From JADJOM01 sp963817435 (lineage in GTDB: Bacteria > Gemmatimonadota > Gemmatimonadetes > Gemmatimonadales > GWC2-71-9): DNA of 64,000 nucleotides. Under the pieces are notes generated by a model, which was given only the letters and a program-made list of their open reading frames with translations, ran no database searches and was not told the origin of the DNA. Location of the stretch: the NCBI GenBank assembly GCA_963817435.1, contig CAWFNY010000003.1, positions 310,001 through 374,000 of the forward strand. The letters are read 5' to 3'. Below are positions 26,797 to 35,546 of this stretch, in pieces; the first letter of the stretch is position 1, and each line of letters opens with the position of its first letter. The translations under genes and the position numbers were made by a program.

Positions 26797-28149
26797 TCAG
26801 CCGTCCCTGCGGCTCAGCCGGGCCACGATCCGCTCCAGCTCGGAGCGGGAGGCCGGGGTGAGCCGGAACCGTCCGAAGCCGGTCTCGTCCACGAAGTAGA
26901 GCGCGAGCTGGTACTGGGTGTACCCCCAGCGGATGAGCCGGCCTTCGCTCGCGGGGCTCGCGTCGAAGACTTCATCCGGCTCGCCGAGCCGGATCAGGGT
27001 CTCTCCCCGGTCGGTACGCCAGCCGGGCATGCCCTCCTCGCGGAACCGGAGATTCGCCAGCGCGATCCGCGAGAAGTAGACGTCGAGATCCTCGTGGTTC
27101 GGCGTCGCACTGTTCGGATCGGTTGCGCGCCAGAAGGCCCTCCACAGACGGCCGCGCTCGGAGGGTGGCGCCTTGCGCAGCGAATCGAGGGCTTCGGAGG
27201 GGGGGTAGTAGCGCAGCAGCGCCAGCATGTCGTCGAAGTTGGTGACCACCCAATCCGGGGAGAACGAGATGATGGCCATCGTGCTGTCGGCATGGCCGGC
27301 GGGCCCGACCACGATGTGCAGTTCTCCAAGCGGGGCCGAGTCAGGCGAGAAGCGGATGACCGAGGTCTCGATCTCGTGTCCGCCGGTGAAGTGGAGGGAG
27401 TCCCGCAGGATCACGCTGTCCCGGGCATCGGTCAGCGTCACCGGGATGATGGTCGGTCCGGGCATCGCGTAGCCTTCGACGAACGCCATCGCCGTGTCCC
27501 CCCCGTACGCGAGGGTGCCACGCGGATTGAGAATCACGGCGACCGGTGCGCTGCGCGCCGCCCGGGCCTTCGCCTGATAGACGAGGCGGGGAGGGGAGAC
27601 GGTACCCGGACCGAGGGCCGGCACCACAAAGGTTGCTTCCGCCCGGCCGGTCTTGGATCCGGTGCGATCGGTGACCTGCAGCGTCAGGCGCCAGTTGCCG
27701 GGCGAGAGGGTCAGTCCGTCCTGGTACAGGATGCTCTCGTCGCTGCGCTGGGTCTCGGCGAACCTGCCCACCCGGACCACCTGTTCCTTGCCGGACTGGA
27801 CGGTGCGGCCACCGCCGACCGGCTGGGCCGAGAGGTCCACCCGGTAGCGCGCGACGAAGGCATCGCCTTCGCGCTGGAAGCCGAAATTGCGATTCTCGAG
27901 CGAGATCCCCACCACCGCAATGGTCGAATCGGCGGGGCCACCGAAGAAGCCGACGTCCGCGATGAAGGGAAGCGGGTCGCCGGCCGTGAGACGGCCGAGC
28001 CGCTTGTAGACCGAGTTGAGATCGAGGATCTGGGTGAGGGTCTCGCTCTGATGCGGCGAGGGTTGGCCGCCGGCCCGGCCCCAGGAGCCGCAACCAGTGA
28101 GGAACACTGCGACGGCGAGTATGCCGGAGAACAGGGGTCGGAGCATCAT
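26797..28149 (-). CDS. GWxTD-domain lipoprotein
   Basis: A 450-residue lipid-anchored protein. The signal ends in the lipobox LTGC (FLTGCGSWG). The C-terminal part has the GWxTD motif (GMPGWRTDRGETLIRLGEPDE), preceded by helical segments and followed by a strand region ending in basic residues. The domain is common in Gemmatimonadota, Acidobacteria and Bacteroidota and has no firmly known biochemical role. It may act in outer-membrane or secretion functions. Two adjacent ATGs (28149, 28146) are both possible. A TAAGCT box lies 5 or 8 bases upstream of them. Confidence 0.85.
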   Translation of the reverse strand: MMLRPLFSGILAVAVFLTGCGSWGRAGGQPSPHQSETLTQILDLNSVYKRLGRLTAGDPLPFIADVGFFGGPADSTIAVVGISLENRNFGFQREGDAFVARYRVDLSAQPVGGGRTVQSGKEQVVRVGRFAETQRSDESILYQDGLTLSPGNWRLTLQVTDRTGSKTGRAEATFVVPALGPGTVSPPRLVYQAKARAARSAPVAVILNPRGTLAYGGDTAMAFVEGYAMPGPTIIPVTLTDARDSVILRDSLHFTGGHEIETSVIRFSPDSAPLGELHIVVGPAGHADSTMAIISFSPDWVVTNFDDMLALLRYYPPSEALDSLRKAPPSERGRLWRAFWRATDPNSATPNHEDLDVYFSRIALANLRFREEGMPGWRTDRGETLIRLGEPDEVFDASPASEGRLIRWGYTQYQLALYFVDETGFGRFRLTPASRSELERIVARLSRRDG

Positions 28150-28217
28150 GACCTAGCTTAGTGGCCGTGAACGAACAGCGTCAAGCGCGACTGCTTGCTC
28201 GCGCTTTCGGCGCGGGC

Positions 28218-28223
28218 TAGCTT
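28218..28223 (+). promoter_or_regulatory. -10-like element before the kinase gene
   Basis: TAGCTT ends 11 bases before the kinase ATG at 28235, which would give a leader of only a few bases. Divergent from the GWxTD gene, which has TAAGCT at 28155-28160 on the other strand. Confidence 0.35.
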
Positions 28224-28234
28224 CATTACACCCC

Positions 28235-29122
28235 ATGAGCCAAGACAGCCTCCTCGGCCGGACGGTGGCCGGCTACCACCTGGAACAGCACGTCGGCGAG
28301 GGCGGCACGGCCACTGTCTACAAGGCCACGCATCCCCAGCGCGGCGCGGTCGCCCTGAAAGTCCTGCGTGCCCGTCTGGCGCAGGATCCGGTGGCGATCA
28401 AGCGATTCCTGCGCGAAGCCGAATTCGGCGAGCGCATCAGCCATCCCAACATCGTCAAGACCTACGAGTACGGGCAGACCGACGACCTGTACTACCTCGC
28501 CATGGAGTGGGTGGACGGCGAGGCCCTCGAGAAGTTCGCGATGCGGTCGGGCCGGCTCGCGCCCACCCTGGTCGCGACCATCATCGAGCAGATCGGCGCC
28601 GCGCTCACGGCCGCCCATGCGGGCGGCATCATCCACCGCGACCTGAAGCCCGCCAACATCATGTACAACCCCGCAACCCAGCGCGCGGTCCTGCTGGATT
28701 TCGGGATTGCCCGGGACGCCGACCTCAAGCCGGAAGAGCGGCTGACCCGGACCGGGTTCTTCGTGGGCACCCTGCAATATGTCGCCCCGGAGGCGCTCTC
28801 CGGCGAGCTCGTGAACGAGCAGGCCGACGTCTACAGCCTCGCCACGATCGCCTATTACCTGCTCACTGGCGCCCTGCCGTACAGCGGCCGGTCGCCCCGC
28901 GAGCTCTTCCAGCAGCTGCTGACTCAGGCCCCCATCGCACTCAATCAGGCGGTGAAGGGACTCAAGTTCCCGCCGGCGGTCGAAGAGGCCATCGGCGCCG
29001 GCCTGGAACGGGACCTGACCAAGCGCAGCAAGACGGTGGACGAGTTCACCGCCCGCCTTTGCACCGCCCTTCGCGACGGCGGAGAGCGAAAGGGATTCCT
29101 CAAGAGCCTGTTCGGGAAATGA
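28235..29122 (+). CDS. Cytoplasmic Ser/Thr protein kinase
   Basis: A 295-residue Hanks-type kinase consisting of the catalytic domain alone. Visible motifs are the glycine loop GEGGTATVYKA, the ATP lysine in VALKVLRA, the catalytic loop HRDLKPANIMYN, DFG (LLDFGIARDA) and the APE-type VAPEAL. No transmembrane or sensor domain follows, and the tail (ERKGFLKSLFGK) is short. Its stop codon overlaps the pyrE start (ATGA), an unusual pairing of a signalling kinase with a pyrimidine gene. Confidence 0.93.
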   Translation: MSQDSLLGRTVAGYHLEQHVGEGGTATVYKATHPQRGAVALKVLRARLAQDPVAIKRFLREAEFGERISHPNIVKTYEYGQTDDLYYLAMEWVDGEALEKFAMRSGRLAPTLVATIIEQIGAALTAAHAGGIIHRDLKPANIMYNPATQRAVLLDFGIARDADLKPEERLTRTGFFVGTLQYVAPEALSGELVNEQADVYSLATIAYYLLTGALPYSGRSPRELFQQLLTQAPIALNQAVKGLKFPPAVEEAIGAGLERDLTKRSKTVDEFTARLCTALRDGGERKGFLKSLFGK

Positions 29123-29676
29123 ACCAGCCGGATCTCGCCGCCCTGGACCGCCTCGTTCTCGAGCGGTCCGTCAAGCGCGGTCACTTCGTGCTCGCCTCCG
29201 GCCGCACCTCGACGTATTACATCGACTGCCGACTGACCACCATGTCGGCCCAGGGCCTCGCGCTGATCGGCCGGCTGGGGCTCGACGCGATGCGCGAGCG
29301 GGGCTGGAGCCCGCAGTCGGTCGGCGGCCTGACGATGGGCGCCGACCCCGTGGCCTACGCGATCGCCGCAGCGAGCGTGACCGCGCCACCGATCGTGGAC
29401 GCCTTCAGCGTCCGCAAGGAAGCGAAGGCGCACGGCACCGGCCGCCGCGTCGAAGGCAACTTCGGCGCGGGCGACAAGGTGGTGGTGGTGGAGGACGTGA
29501 TCACGACCGGCGGCTCCGCCCTCAAGGCCATCGAGGCGATCCGGGCCGAAGGCGGGGAGGTGCTCGGCATCCTCGCGGTGGTGGACCGCGAGGAGGGAGG
29601 CCGAGGCACCCTCGAAGCGGCGGGATGGAAGGTGGTCGCGCTGACGACCGCGACCAGACTGGGGCTGAAGTCCTGA
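29119..29676 (+). CDS. pyrE: Orotate phosphoribosyltransferase
   Basis: A 185-residue enzyme joining orotate to PRPP in pyrimidine synthesis. The PRPP loop is VVVVEDVITTGGSALKAIE, the substrate-side motif is SGRTSTYYIDCRL, and the flexible catalytic loop carries RKEAKAHGTGRRVEG. Length is at the short end of the family but complete. The ATG at 29119 is embedded in the kinase stop region, so the two are co-translated. No other pyr genes are nearby. Confidence 0.94.
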   Translation: MNQPDLAALDRLVLERSVKRGHFVLASGRTSTYYIDCRLTTMSAQGLALIGRLGLDAMRERGWSPQSVGGLTMGADPVAYAIAAASVTAPPIVDAFSVRKEAKAHGTGRRVEGNFGAGDKVVVVEDVITTGGSALKAIEAIRAEGGEVLGILAVVDREEGGRGTLEAAGWKVVALTTATRLGLKS

Positions 29677-29682
29677 CCCCAA

Positions 29683-29752
29683 CGGGCGGCGCCCTCTCGT
29701 GAGGCGCTGCCCGTCGAGATGCTCCCCTTCAGGGCGGCCTCCGCGGCCGCCC
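29683..29752. terminator. Two hairpins between convergent pyrE and AraC-type genes
   Basis: At 29683-29713 CGGGCGGCGCC faces GGCGCTGCCCG (one mismatch, 9-base loop). At 29732-29752 GGGCGGCC pairs with GGCCGCCC across 5 bases. The pair is well placed to end transcription from both sides, although T-runs are absent. Confidence 0.5.
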
Positions 29753-29765
29753 GTTCGCATTCCCC

Positions 29766-30653
29766 CTACATCTCCCGGCGGGCCAGGGGCCGGAAACCGG
29801 CCCAGGTGTCACGATAGGGTTCGATCATCAGCGTGACGAAGCGCTCGACGGCGACGGCGAAGCTGAACCGGCGGCGCAGCTCCGAACTGGTGATGCCAAG
29901 CAGCGCCCGGACGTGCCGACCGAAGCTCTGCGGGGAGGAGTAGTCGAGCCGGTAGGCCACGTCGGCCACGGTGTAGCCGGGCCGCTCGAATAGCAGGGTG
30001 GCGTGCACCAGGCGCACCGCCGCGAGATAGCTCTTGGGCGAAGGCAGGCCCGCGCGTGCGAAGCGCGACATGAGGGTGGTCCCGCGGACCCCCAGTCGTT
30101 CCGCGAGCTGGCGCGCGGTCGGGACCTCGGGCGCGAGCCGGATCAGGGCCTCGAAGAAGAGACGCGTGTCCGGCGGAACCTCGCCGAGCGCGGTGAGGAC
30201 CGGCCCCTGCAGGCGCGCCACGTCCCGGCTTGCAGGCTGACCGAGGACCTGACGGAGCCGGTGCCAGCCCTCGGGCCCGGTGACGTCGATGACCTGCCGC
30301 ACGCCGCTCGCGCCGAGGTGGAGCAGGGCCTCGGATCCCTGCGGGTCGTGGCGGCTCACCAGGGCGACGGTCGGAATCCCGGGGAAGCCGCGGACGAGGT
30401 TGTTGAGCAGATCGAGCTGCGGCTCGGGGCACTGATGCACCGAGACGAGGATCGCGTCGACCGGCCGCTCCCGGACGGCGCGGATCGCGTCCGGGATGCT
30501 GTCGCGATGGACCACCGAAAACCAGCCGGTCCCGGCGGCGTCCACCCGGGTCCGTTCGTCGGGACGGAGCACGGCGGCGATCACCGGCGGGGCGGCGGGG
30601 CCGCCAGCGGGTGCAGGATGCAGAGGAGACCTCGGTGGAGGGGTTGCGGGCAC
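29766..30653 (-). CDS. AraC-family regulator with a receiver-like N-terminal domain
   Basis: A 295-residue regulator. The C-terminal third is an AraC-type double helix-turn-helix: ATARQL-like first helix region (TARQLAERLGVRGTTLMSRF), then TVADVAYRLDYSSPQSFGRH and LLGITSSELRRRF. The N-terminal half (about 25-150) has the alternating pattern of a response-regulator receiver (DAILVSVHQCPEP, then IPTVALVSRHDPQGSEALLHLGASG), but there is no aspartate at the expected phosphorylation position. It is probably a pseudo-receiver. The start is the GTG at 30653. Target genes are unknown. Confidence 0.8.
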   Translation of the reverse strand: MPATPPPRSPLHPAPAGGPAAPPVIAAVLRPDERTRVDAAGTGWFSVVHRDSIPDAIRAVRERPVDAILVSVHQCPEPQLDLLNNLVRGFPGIPTVALVSRHDPQGSEALLHLGASGVRQVIDVTGPEGWHRLRQVLGQPASRDVARLQGPVLTALGEVPPDTRLFFEALIRLAPEVPTARQLAERLGVRGTTLMSRFARAGLPSPKSYLAAVRLVHATLLFERPGYTVADVAYRLDYSSPQSFGRHVRALLGITSSELRRRFSFAVAVERFVTLMIEPYRDTWAGFRPLARREM

Positions 30654-30763
30654 AGTAGCCTGGATGCCTCAACCCCCGGTCAAGCGAGGCAGGGCGCAGG
30701 TTGCAACCCCGGCGGCCCCCCGTGCGTCTCAATGGGATGCGGGGCGTCCCTGTCAGCAGCCGG

Positions 30764-30793
30764 TTGGCCGACTCCCGATTCCGGACCTAACTT
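30764..30793 (+). promoter_or_regulatory. Promoter of the kinase/TPR gene
   Basis: TTGGCC (30764-30769), 18 bases, TAACTT (30788-30793), then 7 bases to the GTG start at 30801. The spacing implies a leaderless mRNA and supports the GTG start. Confidence 0.45.
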
Positions 30794-30800
30794 GCACACT

Positions 30801-33800
30801 GTGACCGCGCCATCCGATCTCATGGCCCGCCTGCAGGCGGCGCTGGGAAGCCACTACCGTCTCGAGCGCGAGCTCGGGCACGGCGGCATGGGCGTGGTCT
30901 TCCTCGCGCGGGACACCACCCTTGACCGGCCGGTGGCGGTGAAAGTCGTGCACCCCGACCTGGCGGTGCACAGCGCGATCACCCAGCGATTCCTCGCCGA
31001 AGCACGGATGATCGCCCGGCTGCGACACCCGGGCATCGTGGCGGTCCACACGGCCGGTGAAGTCACCGGACTCGTCTACTACGTGATGGACTACGTGGCG
31101 GGCGAGAGCCTGCGTCAGCGGATGCTCCGGGAGGGAAAGCTTCCGGTGGACGCCGTCGCGGCGATCGTCGCGGATCTTGCGGATGCCCTCGATGCCGCGG
31201 GCCGGGCCGGGCTGGTCCACCGGGACGTGAAGCCCGAGAACATCCTGCTCGACCAGGCGAGCGGCCGGGCGATGCTCGCCGATTTCGGGATCGCCAGGGT
31301 GATGGCCGGCGAGACCGACAGCGCCCGCACCGCGGCGGGCGTCGCGGTGGGCACGCCGACCTACATGAGCCCCGAGCAGGCCGCGGGCGACACGGTGGAT
31401 GCGCGGAGCGACCTGTATGCCCTGGGGGTGGTCGCGTACGAGATGCTCGCCGGACGGCCGCCCTTCCGGGCCCAGACCGCGGCGGCGGTAGCCTCGAAGC
31501 ACCTCTCGGAACAGGCCTCACCGGTCGAGGGGCTGCGGACGGACACCCCGCCCGCCCTGGCGCATGCGATCGCGCGCGCACTGGAGAAGGATCCCGGGGC
31601 GCGGTGGCAGACCGGGGCGGAGCTGCGCCGCGCCGTCCTCGGCGAGTCCCCGATCCCCGCCGCCGCGGCGCCCAGCCGCCGCTGGCGGCTGGGCCTGCTC
31701 ACGGCCGTCGTGGCGGTCGCCGCGGTCGGACTGTTCCTGACCCTCCGTTCGGCCGGGCCGCCCTCGGGCGTCAATCCGCGGCACTCCATTCTGGTGCTGC
31801 CCTTCGACAACCTGCGCCAGGACCCGGCGGTCGACTGGCTGCGCGACGGCAGCGTGAGCATGCTCGCGCTCAACCTGTCGCAATGGACCGACCTGGCGGT
31901 GGTGGACCACGAGCGGCTGCACGACCTGCTGGAACGGCGGGGCCTCGACGTCCGCCAGACGATCGGGCTGGCCATGGCGCGGAGGCTGGCGCGGGACGCG
32001 GGAGTCTGGACGGTAGTGTTAGGCGACTACACCAAGGCCGGTGATTCGCTGCAGCTCGTGGCCAGGCTCTACGACGTCGCGAGCGGCACCCGGCTCGACG
32101 TGGCGCAGGTGGCGGGGAAGCCGGGGGAGGACGTGCGCCCGCTGTTCGACCAGCTCGCCGCGCAGCTGCTGAACCTGTCCGGGGCGCCGACCGGCCTCAC
32201 CACCGATCTCGCGCATTCGACCACGGCCTCGCTCGAGGCCTACCGGGCCTACCTGCAGGGTATCGACGACCTGAACGGCTGGAGCCTCACGGCCGCCGAG
32301 CGTTCGCTCCGTCGCGCGGTGCAGCTGGACTCGACCTTCGGCCTCGCCTACTACAAGCTGTCGCTGACCCGTGGCTGGATCGCCGGCCAGTTCGACTCGG
32401 CCGGGCTCGATGCCATCCACCGCGCGACCCAGTTCGCCGGACGGCTGCCGGAACACGACCGCGCGATGATCGACGCCTACCGGAACTTCCTCGAGGGCGA
32501 CTTCATCAAGAGCCGCGCCGGCTATCAGACGCTGCTCGCGCGCGACACCACCGACGCCGACGCCTGGTACGGTCTCGGCGACGTCGACTTCCACGATCCG
32601 CGGGCCCGCACCGACGCCGGACTGATGACCGCGTCACTCCGCGCCTTCAAGCGGGCCATCGCCCTCGACGCCGACTACTACCTCGCGTTCGAGCACCTGG
32701 CGTTCATCTACCGTCAGGCGGCGTCGGACCGTCCCGGGATGATGCTGCTCGGCGGTGATTCGCTGGTCACCGTGCGCTACAGCGAGTCGCGACCGGAGGT
32801 GGACTCGACCCAGCTCGCGCTCGCGACGCGCCGGGCCCGCGACGAGGGCATCGCGAGCGCCCGCGCCTGGCTCGCCAGCCAGCCTGATAACGTGCACGCG
32901 CAGAACGCGCTCATCTTCGCGCTGGCCACCGCCAAGCAGTACGATGCCGCCCTCCGCGAAGTCGACCGCCTGACCCAGGCGCCGCAGGGCTCGTGGCGCG
33001 CCGACCTCCCCTTCGTCCGCGCGCAGGTGCTCACCGAACAGCGGGACCTCCGGGAAGCGGTGCGGACGGTTGCGCGGACACTGGATTCCACCAGGGCGAG
33101 CGCCTTCGATGGTGGCCGGCTCTCGACGCTGGACGCGCTGGCGGCGGTCGGCAATGGTGCGAACGCCGCCGGCTACCTGGGCAAGGTGGACGTCGCCAGC
33201 CGCAGCCTTGACCTGTACGCGGAGATCAGCGCGGCGTGGAATCCGGCGGCCCCGGGCTCCCAGCGCATCGGCGAGCGGTCCCTGCTCGGGCACCTCTGGC
33301 AGAGCCATCTCTACACCGTACTCGGCGCCCCGGCGTCCAAGTTGCGCCCCATCTGGGACCTGGTCGCCGACAGTGCCCGCCGGGCACCGAAGACCTCGCG
33401 CGGAAACGTGGTCAACTTCGGCTGGATCGCGGCGGTCGGCCTCTACCTGCAGAACCGGGCCGATCCCACCCCGCTGAACGAGCTGCAGTCCCTCGATGGC
33501 GGCCCCATTCCCCCGGAGCTGCTGGCCCTCGAGGCGATCGAGCGGGGCGACTCCGCCGAAGCCCGTCGGCAACTGCTGCTGCCGGATTCCGCGACCGGCG
33601 ACAAGTACCAGGCCCGCACCCAGTGGCGGGGCTACAAGTACATGATCGCCGCCAACGCCTGGCGGGAACTGGGCGACGACCGGCGCGCGCTTCAGGCCCT
33701 CCAGGTCTTCCAGACCGACCAGCTCTACTCGAGCGGCGTCGATATCCGCTGGCTGCTGGCCGGCCAGGCCCGGCTGCTCCGCGGCGAGATCTACGAGCAT

Positions 33801-33929
33801 CAGGGCAAGCGGGATCTCGCGCGGGAGGAGTACCGGCAGGCGCTGTCGCAGTGGGACGACGCCGATTCCCTCCTGGATCCCCTCGTGGACCGGGTCCGGA
33901 CCCGGCTCGCCAGGCTGGGCGCGGGGTAG
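30801..33929 (+). CDS. Transmembrane Ser/Thr kinase with TolB-like and TPR domains
   Basis: A 1042-residue receptor-like kinase. The cytoplasmic kinase domain (about 15-280) has GHGGMGVVFLARD, the lysine in VAVKVVHP, HRDVKPENILLD, DFGIARVM and a MSPEQAAGD activation-segment end. One membrane helix follows at about 296-314 (LLTAVVAVAAVGLFLTL). The outer part begins with a TolB/FlgO-like alpha-beta domain (SILVLPFDNLRQDPAVDWL, then LGDYTKAGDSLQLVARLYD). It continues with tetratricopeptide-like repeats (for example EAYRAYLQGIDDLNGWSLTA) to the C-terminus. This fusion is common in Gemmatimonadota and Acidobacteria. The GTG start was preferred to the ATG at 30822 because of the promoter spacing. 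The signal sensed is unknown. Confidence 0.9.
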   Translation: MTAPSDLMARLQAALGSHYRLERELGHGGMGVVFLARDTTLDRPVAVKVVHPDLAVHSAITQRFLAEARMIARLRHPGIVAVHTAGEVTGLVYYVMDYVAGESLRQRMLREGKLPVDAVAAIVADLADALDAAGRAGLVHRDVKPENILLDQASGRAMLADFGIARVMAGETDSARTAAGVAVGTPTYMSPEQAAGDTVDARSDLYALGVVAYEMLAGRPPFRAQTAAAVASKHLSEQASPVEGLRTDTPPALAHAIARALEKDPGARWQTGAELRRAVLGESPIPAAAAPSRRWRLGLLTAVVAVAAVGLFLTLRSAGPPSGVNPRHSILVLPFDNLRQDPAVDWLRDGSVSMLALNLSQWTDLAVVDHERLHDLLERRGLDVRQTIGLAMARRLARDAGVWTVVLGDYTKAGDSLQLVARLYDVASGTRLDVAQVAGKPGEDVRPLFDQLAAQLLNLSGAPTGLTTDLAHSTTASLEAYRAYLQGIDDLNGWSLTAAERSLRRAVQLDSTFGLAYYKLSLTRGWIAGQFDSAGLDAIHRATQFAGRLPEHDRAMIDAYRNFLEGDFIKSRAGYQTLLARDTTDADAWYGLGDVDFHDPRARTDAGLMTASLRAFKRAIALDADYYLAFEHLAFIYRQAASDRPGMMLLGGDSLVTVRYSESRPEVDSTQLALATRRARDEGIASARAWLASQPDNVHAQNALIFALATAKQYDAALREVDRLTQAPQGSWRADLPFVRAQVLTEQRDLREAVRTVARTLDSTRASAFDGGRLSTLDALAAVGNGANAAGYLGKVDVASRSLDLYAEISAAWNPAAPGSQRIGERSLLGHLWQSHLYTVLGAPASKLRPIWDLVADSARRAPKTSRGNVVNFGWIAAVGLYLQNRADPTPLNELQSLDGGPIPPELLALEAIERGDSAEARRQLLLPDSATGDKYQARTQWRGYKYMIAANAWRELGDDRRALQALQVFQTDQLYSSGVDIRWLLAGQARLLRGEIYEHQGKRDLAREEYRQALSQWDDADSLLDPLVDRVRTRLARLGAG

Positions 33930-33970
33930 GCCCCTCCCCCCCCACCCCTCCCCCAGCCCCTCCCGGGCGC

Positions 33971-33976
33971 TATCTT
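33971..33976 (+). promoter_or_regulatory. -10 element of rnpB
   Basis: TATCTT, 7 bases before the first base of the RNase P RNA P1 helix. It gives a local calibration of the distance from -10 hexamer to transcription start. Confidence 0.5.
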
Positions 33977-33983
33977 ACCCCCA

Positions 33984-34382
33984 CAGGCTGGACGCGATGG
34001 TCGCGAGCCGGGCAACCGGCTCGAGGAAAGTCCGAGCTCCACAGGGTAGACTGCCAGGTAACGCCTGGGCGCCGAGAGGCGACGGACAGGGCAACAGAAA
34101 ACAGACCGCCCGCCGCAAGGCGGGTAAGGGTGAAACGGCGGGGTAAGAGCCCACCGCACCGCTGGTAACAGCGGTGGCACTGTAACCCCCAGTCGGAGCA
34201 AGGCCAAATAAGCGGCGAGGTGCGACCCGCACCGCCCATTCCGAGCGCAAGCGAGGAAAGCCGCGGGTAGGCTGCTCGAGGCGACCGGCGACGGCCGTCC
34301 TAGACAGATGACCATCTGGGTGCTGGGCCAAGGCATGCCTCGGCCCGACAGCCAAACAGAACTCGGCTTACGGTCCAGCCTG
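33984..34382 (+). ncRNA. rnpB: RNase P RNA (class A)
   Basis: The catalytic RNA that trims the 5' ends of tRNA precursors, about 399 nucleotides. The ends pair to form P1: CAGGCTGGAC at 33984-33993 with GTCCAGCCTG at 34373-34382. The universally conserved GAGGAAAGTCCGAGCTCCAC block (CR-I region) lies at about 34022-34041, and the conserved 3' parts are present (GGGTAAGGGTGAAACGG around 34122 and the late ACAGAACTCGGCTTACGG before P1). The protein subunit gene rnpA lies about 8 kb away at 42.7 kb. Confidence 0.97.
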
Positions 34383-34435
34383 GGGCCGGGGAGGCAAGGG
34401 CGAAGCGACAGCTCCGCCCTTGCCTCCCCGGCCCC
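34382..34435 (+). terminator. Long perfect hairpin after rnpB
   Basis: Two arms of 21 bases (34382-34402 and 34415-34435) are exact reverse complements around a 12-base loop. The arms are G/C-rich with a central GGCAAGGG / CCCTTGCC. There is no T-run after it. It is probably the transcription end and a 3' protecting or processing element for the RNase P RNA. Confidence 0.7.
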
Positions 34436-34484
34436 TCCCCGCCTCCCGGATTCGGGAGTGCGGTAACGTCTCGGATCAGGCAGA

Positions 34485-34727
34485 ATGAGCGGTATGTCCC
34501 GACCACCGGCCCCGCACGACCAGAACAAGCCGTACCCGGAGTCCTGGGAACAGGTCGCCGACCTTCGCGTGTTCCGTACGAGCGCGAAGGACTGGGACCG
34601 GCTGATCACGTGGCGCCAGGATATGCGCAAGCGCGGGTGGAAGCTGCTCAAGGTGACGAGCGATGAAGTGGAACTCGTGGCAGTCTTCGGCAAGACCAAG
34701 ACCGACCTGCACACCGCCGGCGCCTGA
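34485..34727 (+). CDS. Small hypothetical soluble protein
   Basis: An 80-residue protein with no signal peptide. The middle (EQVADLRVFRTSAKDWDRLI) is helical and the end (KRGWKLLKVTSDEVELVAVFGKTK) forms a helix and two strands. This resembles the small DUF4177-type fold (a strand, 'GW-x-L' and a final strand), but the match is too weak to name. It stands between rnpB and two exported proteins. Confidence 0.6.
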   Translation: MSGMSRPPAPHDQNKPYPESWEQVADLRVFRTSAKDWDRLITWRQDMRKRGWKLLKVTSDEVELVAVFGKTKTDLHTAGA

Positions 34728-34764
34728 GCCCCGCCCCTCATCTTTCCCCATTGCAGAGGAAGTC

Positions 34765-35541
34765 ATGATTGCTCGTCCCTGGATCGTCGCGGCACTGAGC
34801 CTCGGCACCCTGACCGCCTGGTCGCCGTCGGCCGCCCCCGGTCTCAAGCGCTACAAGATCGACGTGAAGACGCTTCAGGTCGTGAATCTGACTGCGATCG
34901 GGCAGTCGGAGCAGCGGGTTGAGATCGCGTCCACCGGCTTCGTCACCATCACCCTGACCGACAGCGCCAGTGGCCAGGCGGTCACGATCGTCCTCGACTC
35001 GCTCCAGGTCGCTCCCGGCGCGCCGATCCCGGCCGACGCGGCCAAGAGCGCCGCCGGCGCGACGTGGCATGGCTTTCGTCCGGCCAGCGGCCGGGTGAAG
35101 AACCTCAAGCTCGATGGCGAGAACCCGGTTGCGGCCACGGTGGCCGGCATCCTCCAGGAAATCTTCCCGCCGGTCAAGGCCGGTACCCGCGAAGGCAGCA
35201 GCTGGACCGACACGACCGATACCGACACCGGCAACAGCGGCATCCTGGTGCGCACGGTGACCAACTTCCTGGCCTCCAGCGATACCTACGAAGGCGCCAA
35301 GGTGCTCAAGGTGGCGGGGGCCTCGAGCAGCGCGATCTCCGGCACCCAGGAGAGCCCGCAGGGTTCGATGTCCTTCGAGGGCACCGGCAGCGGGAGCACC
35401 ACCTGGCTGGTCGGGAGCGACGGCTATTCGCTCGGCTCGACGTACAGCAGCAAGCAGTCGCTCTCGATCACCGCCGCCGTCGCGCCGGAGCCGCTGCCGG
35501 TGGAGATCACGACCGAAGGCACCGTGACGCTGCTCAAGTAA
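34765..35541 (+). CDS. Hypothetical exported protein (first of a related pair)
   Basis: A 258-residue protein with a signal peptide (IVAALSLGTLTAWSPSAA). The mature part is beta-rich: an N-terminal module (VVNLTAIGQSEQRVEIAS... FVTITLTD), a central GTREGSSWTDTTDTDT and a C-terminal module of strands ending TEGTVTLLK. The next gene encodes a protein with the same plan (GAHPGESWTDST in the middle), so the two are probably ancient duplicates. Function unknown. Periplasmic location is inferred. Confidence 0.65.
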   Translation: MIARPWIVAALSLGTLTAWSPSAAPGLKRYKIDVKTLQVVNLTAIGQSEQRVEIASTGFVTITLTDSASGQAVTIVLDSLQVAPGAPIPADAAKSAAGATWHGFRPASGRVKNLKLDGENPVAATVAGILQEIFPPVKAGTREGSSWTDTTDTDTGNSGILVRTVTNFLASSDTYEGAKVLKVAGASSSAISGTQESPQGSMSFEGTGSGSTTWLVGSDGYSLGSTYSSKQSLSITAAVAPEPLPVEITTEGTVTLLK

Positions 35542-35546
35542 CGGTC

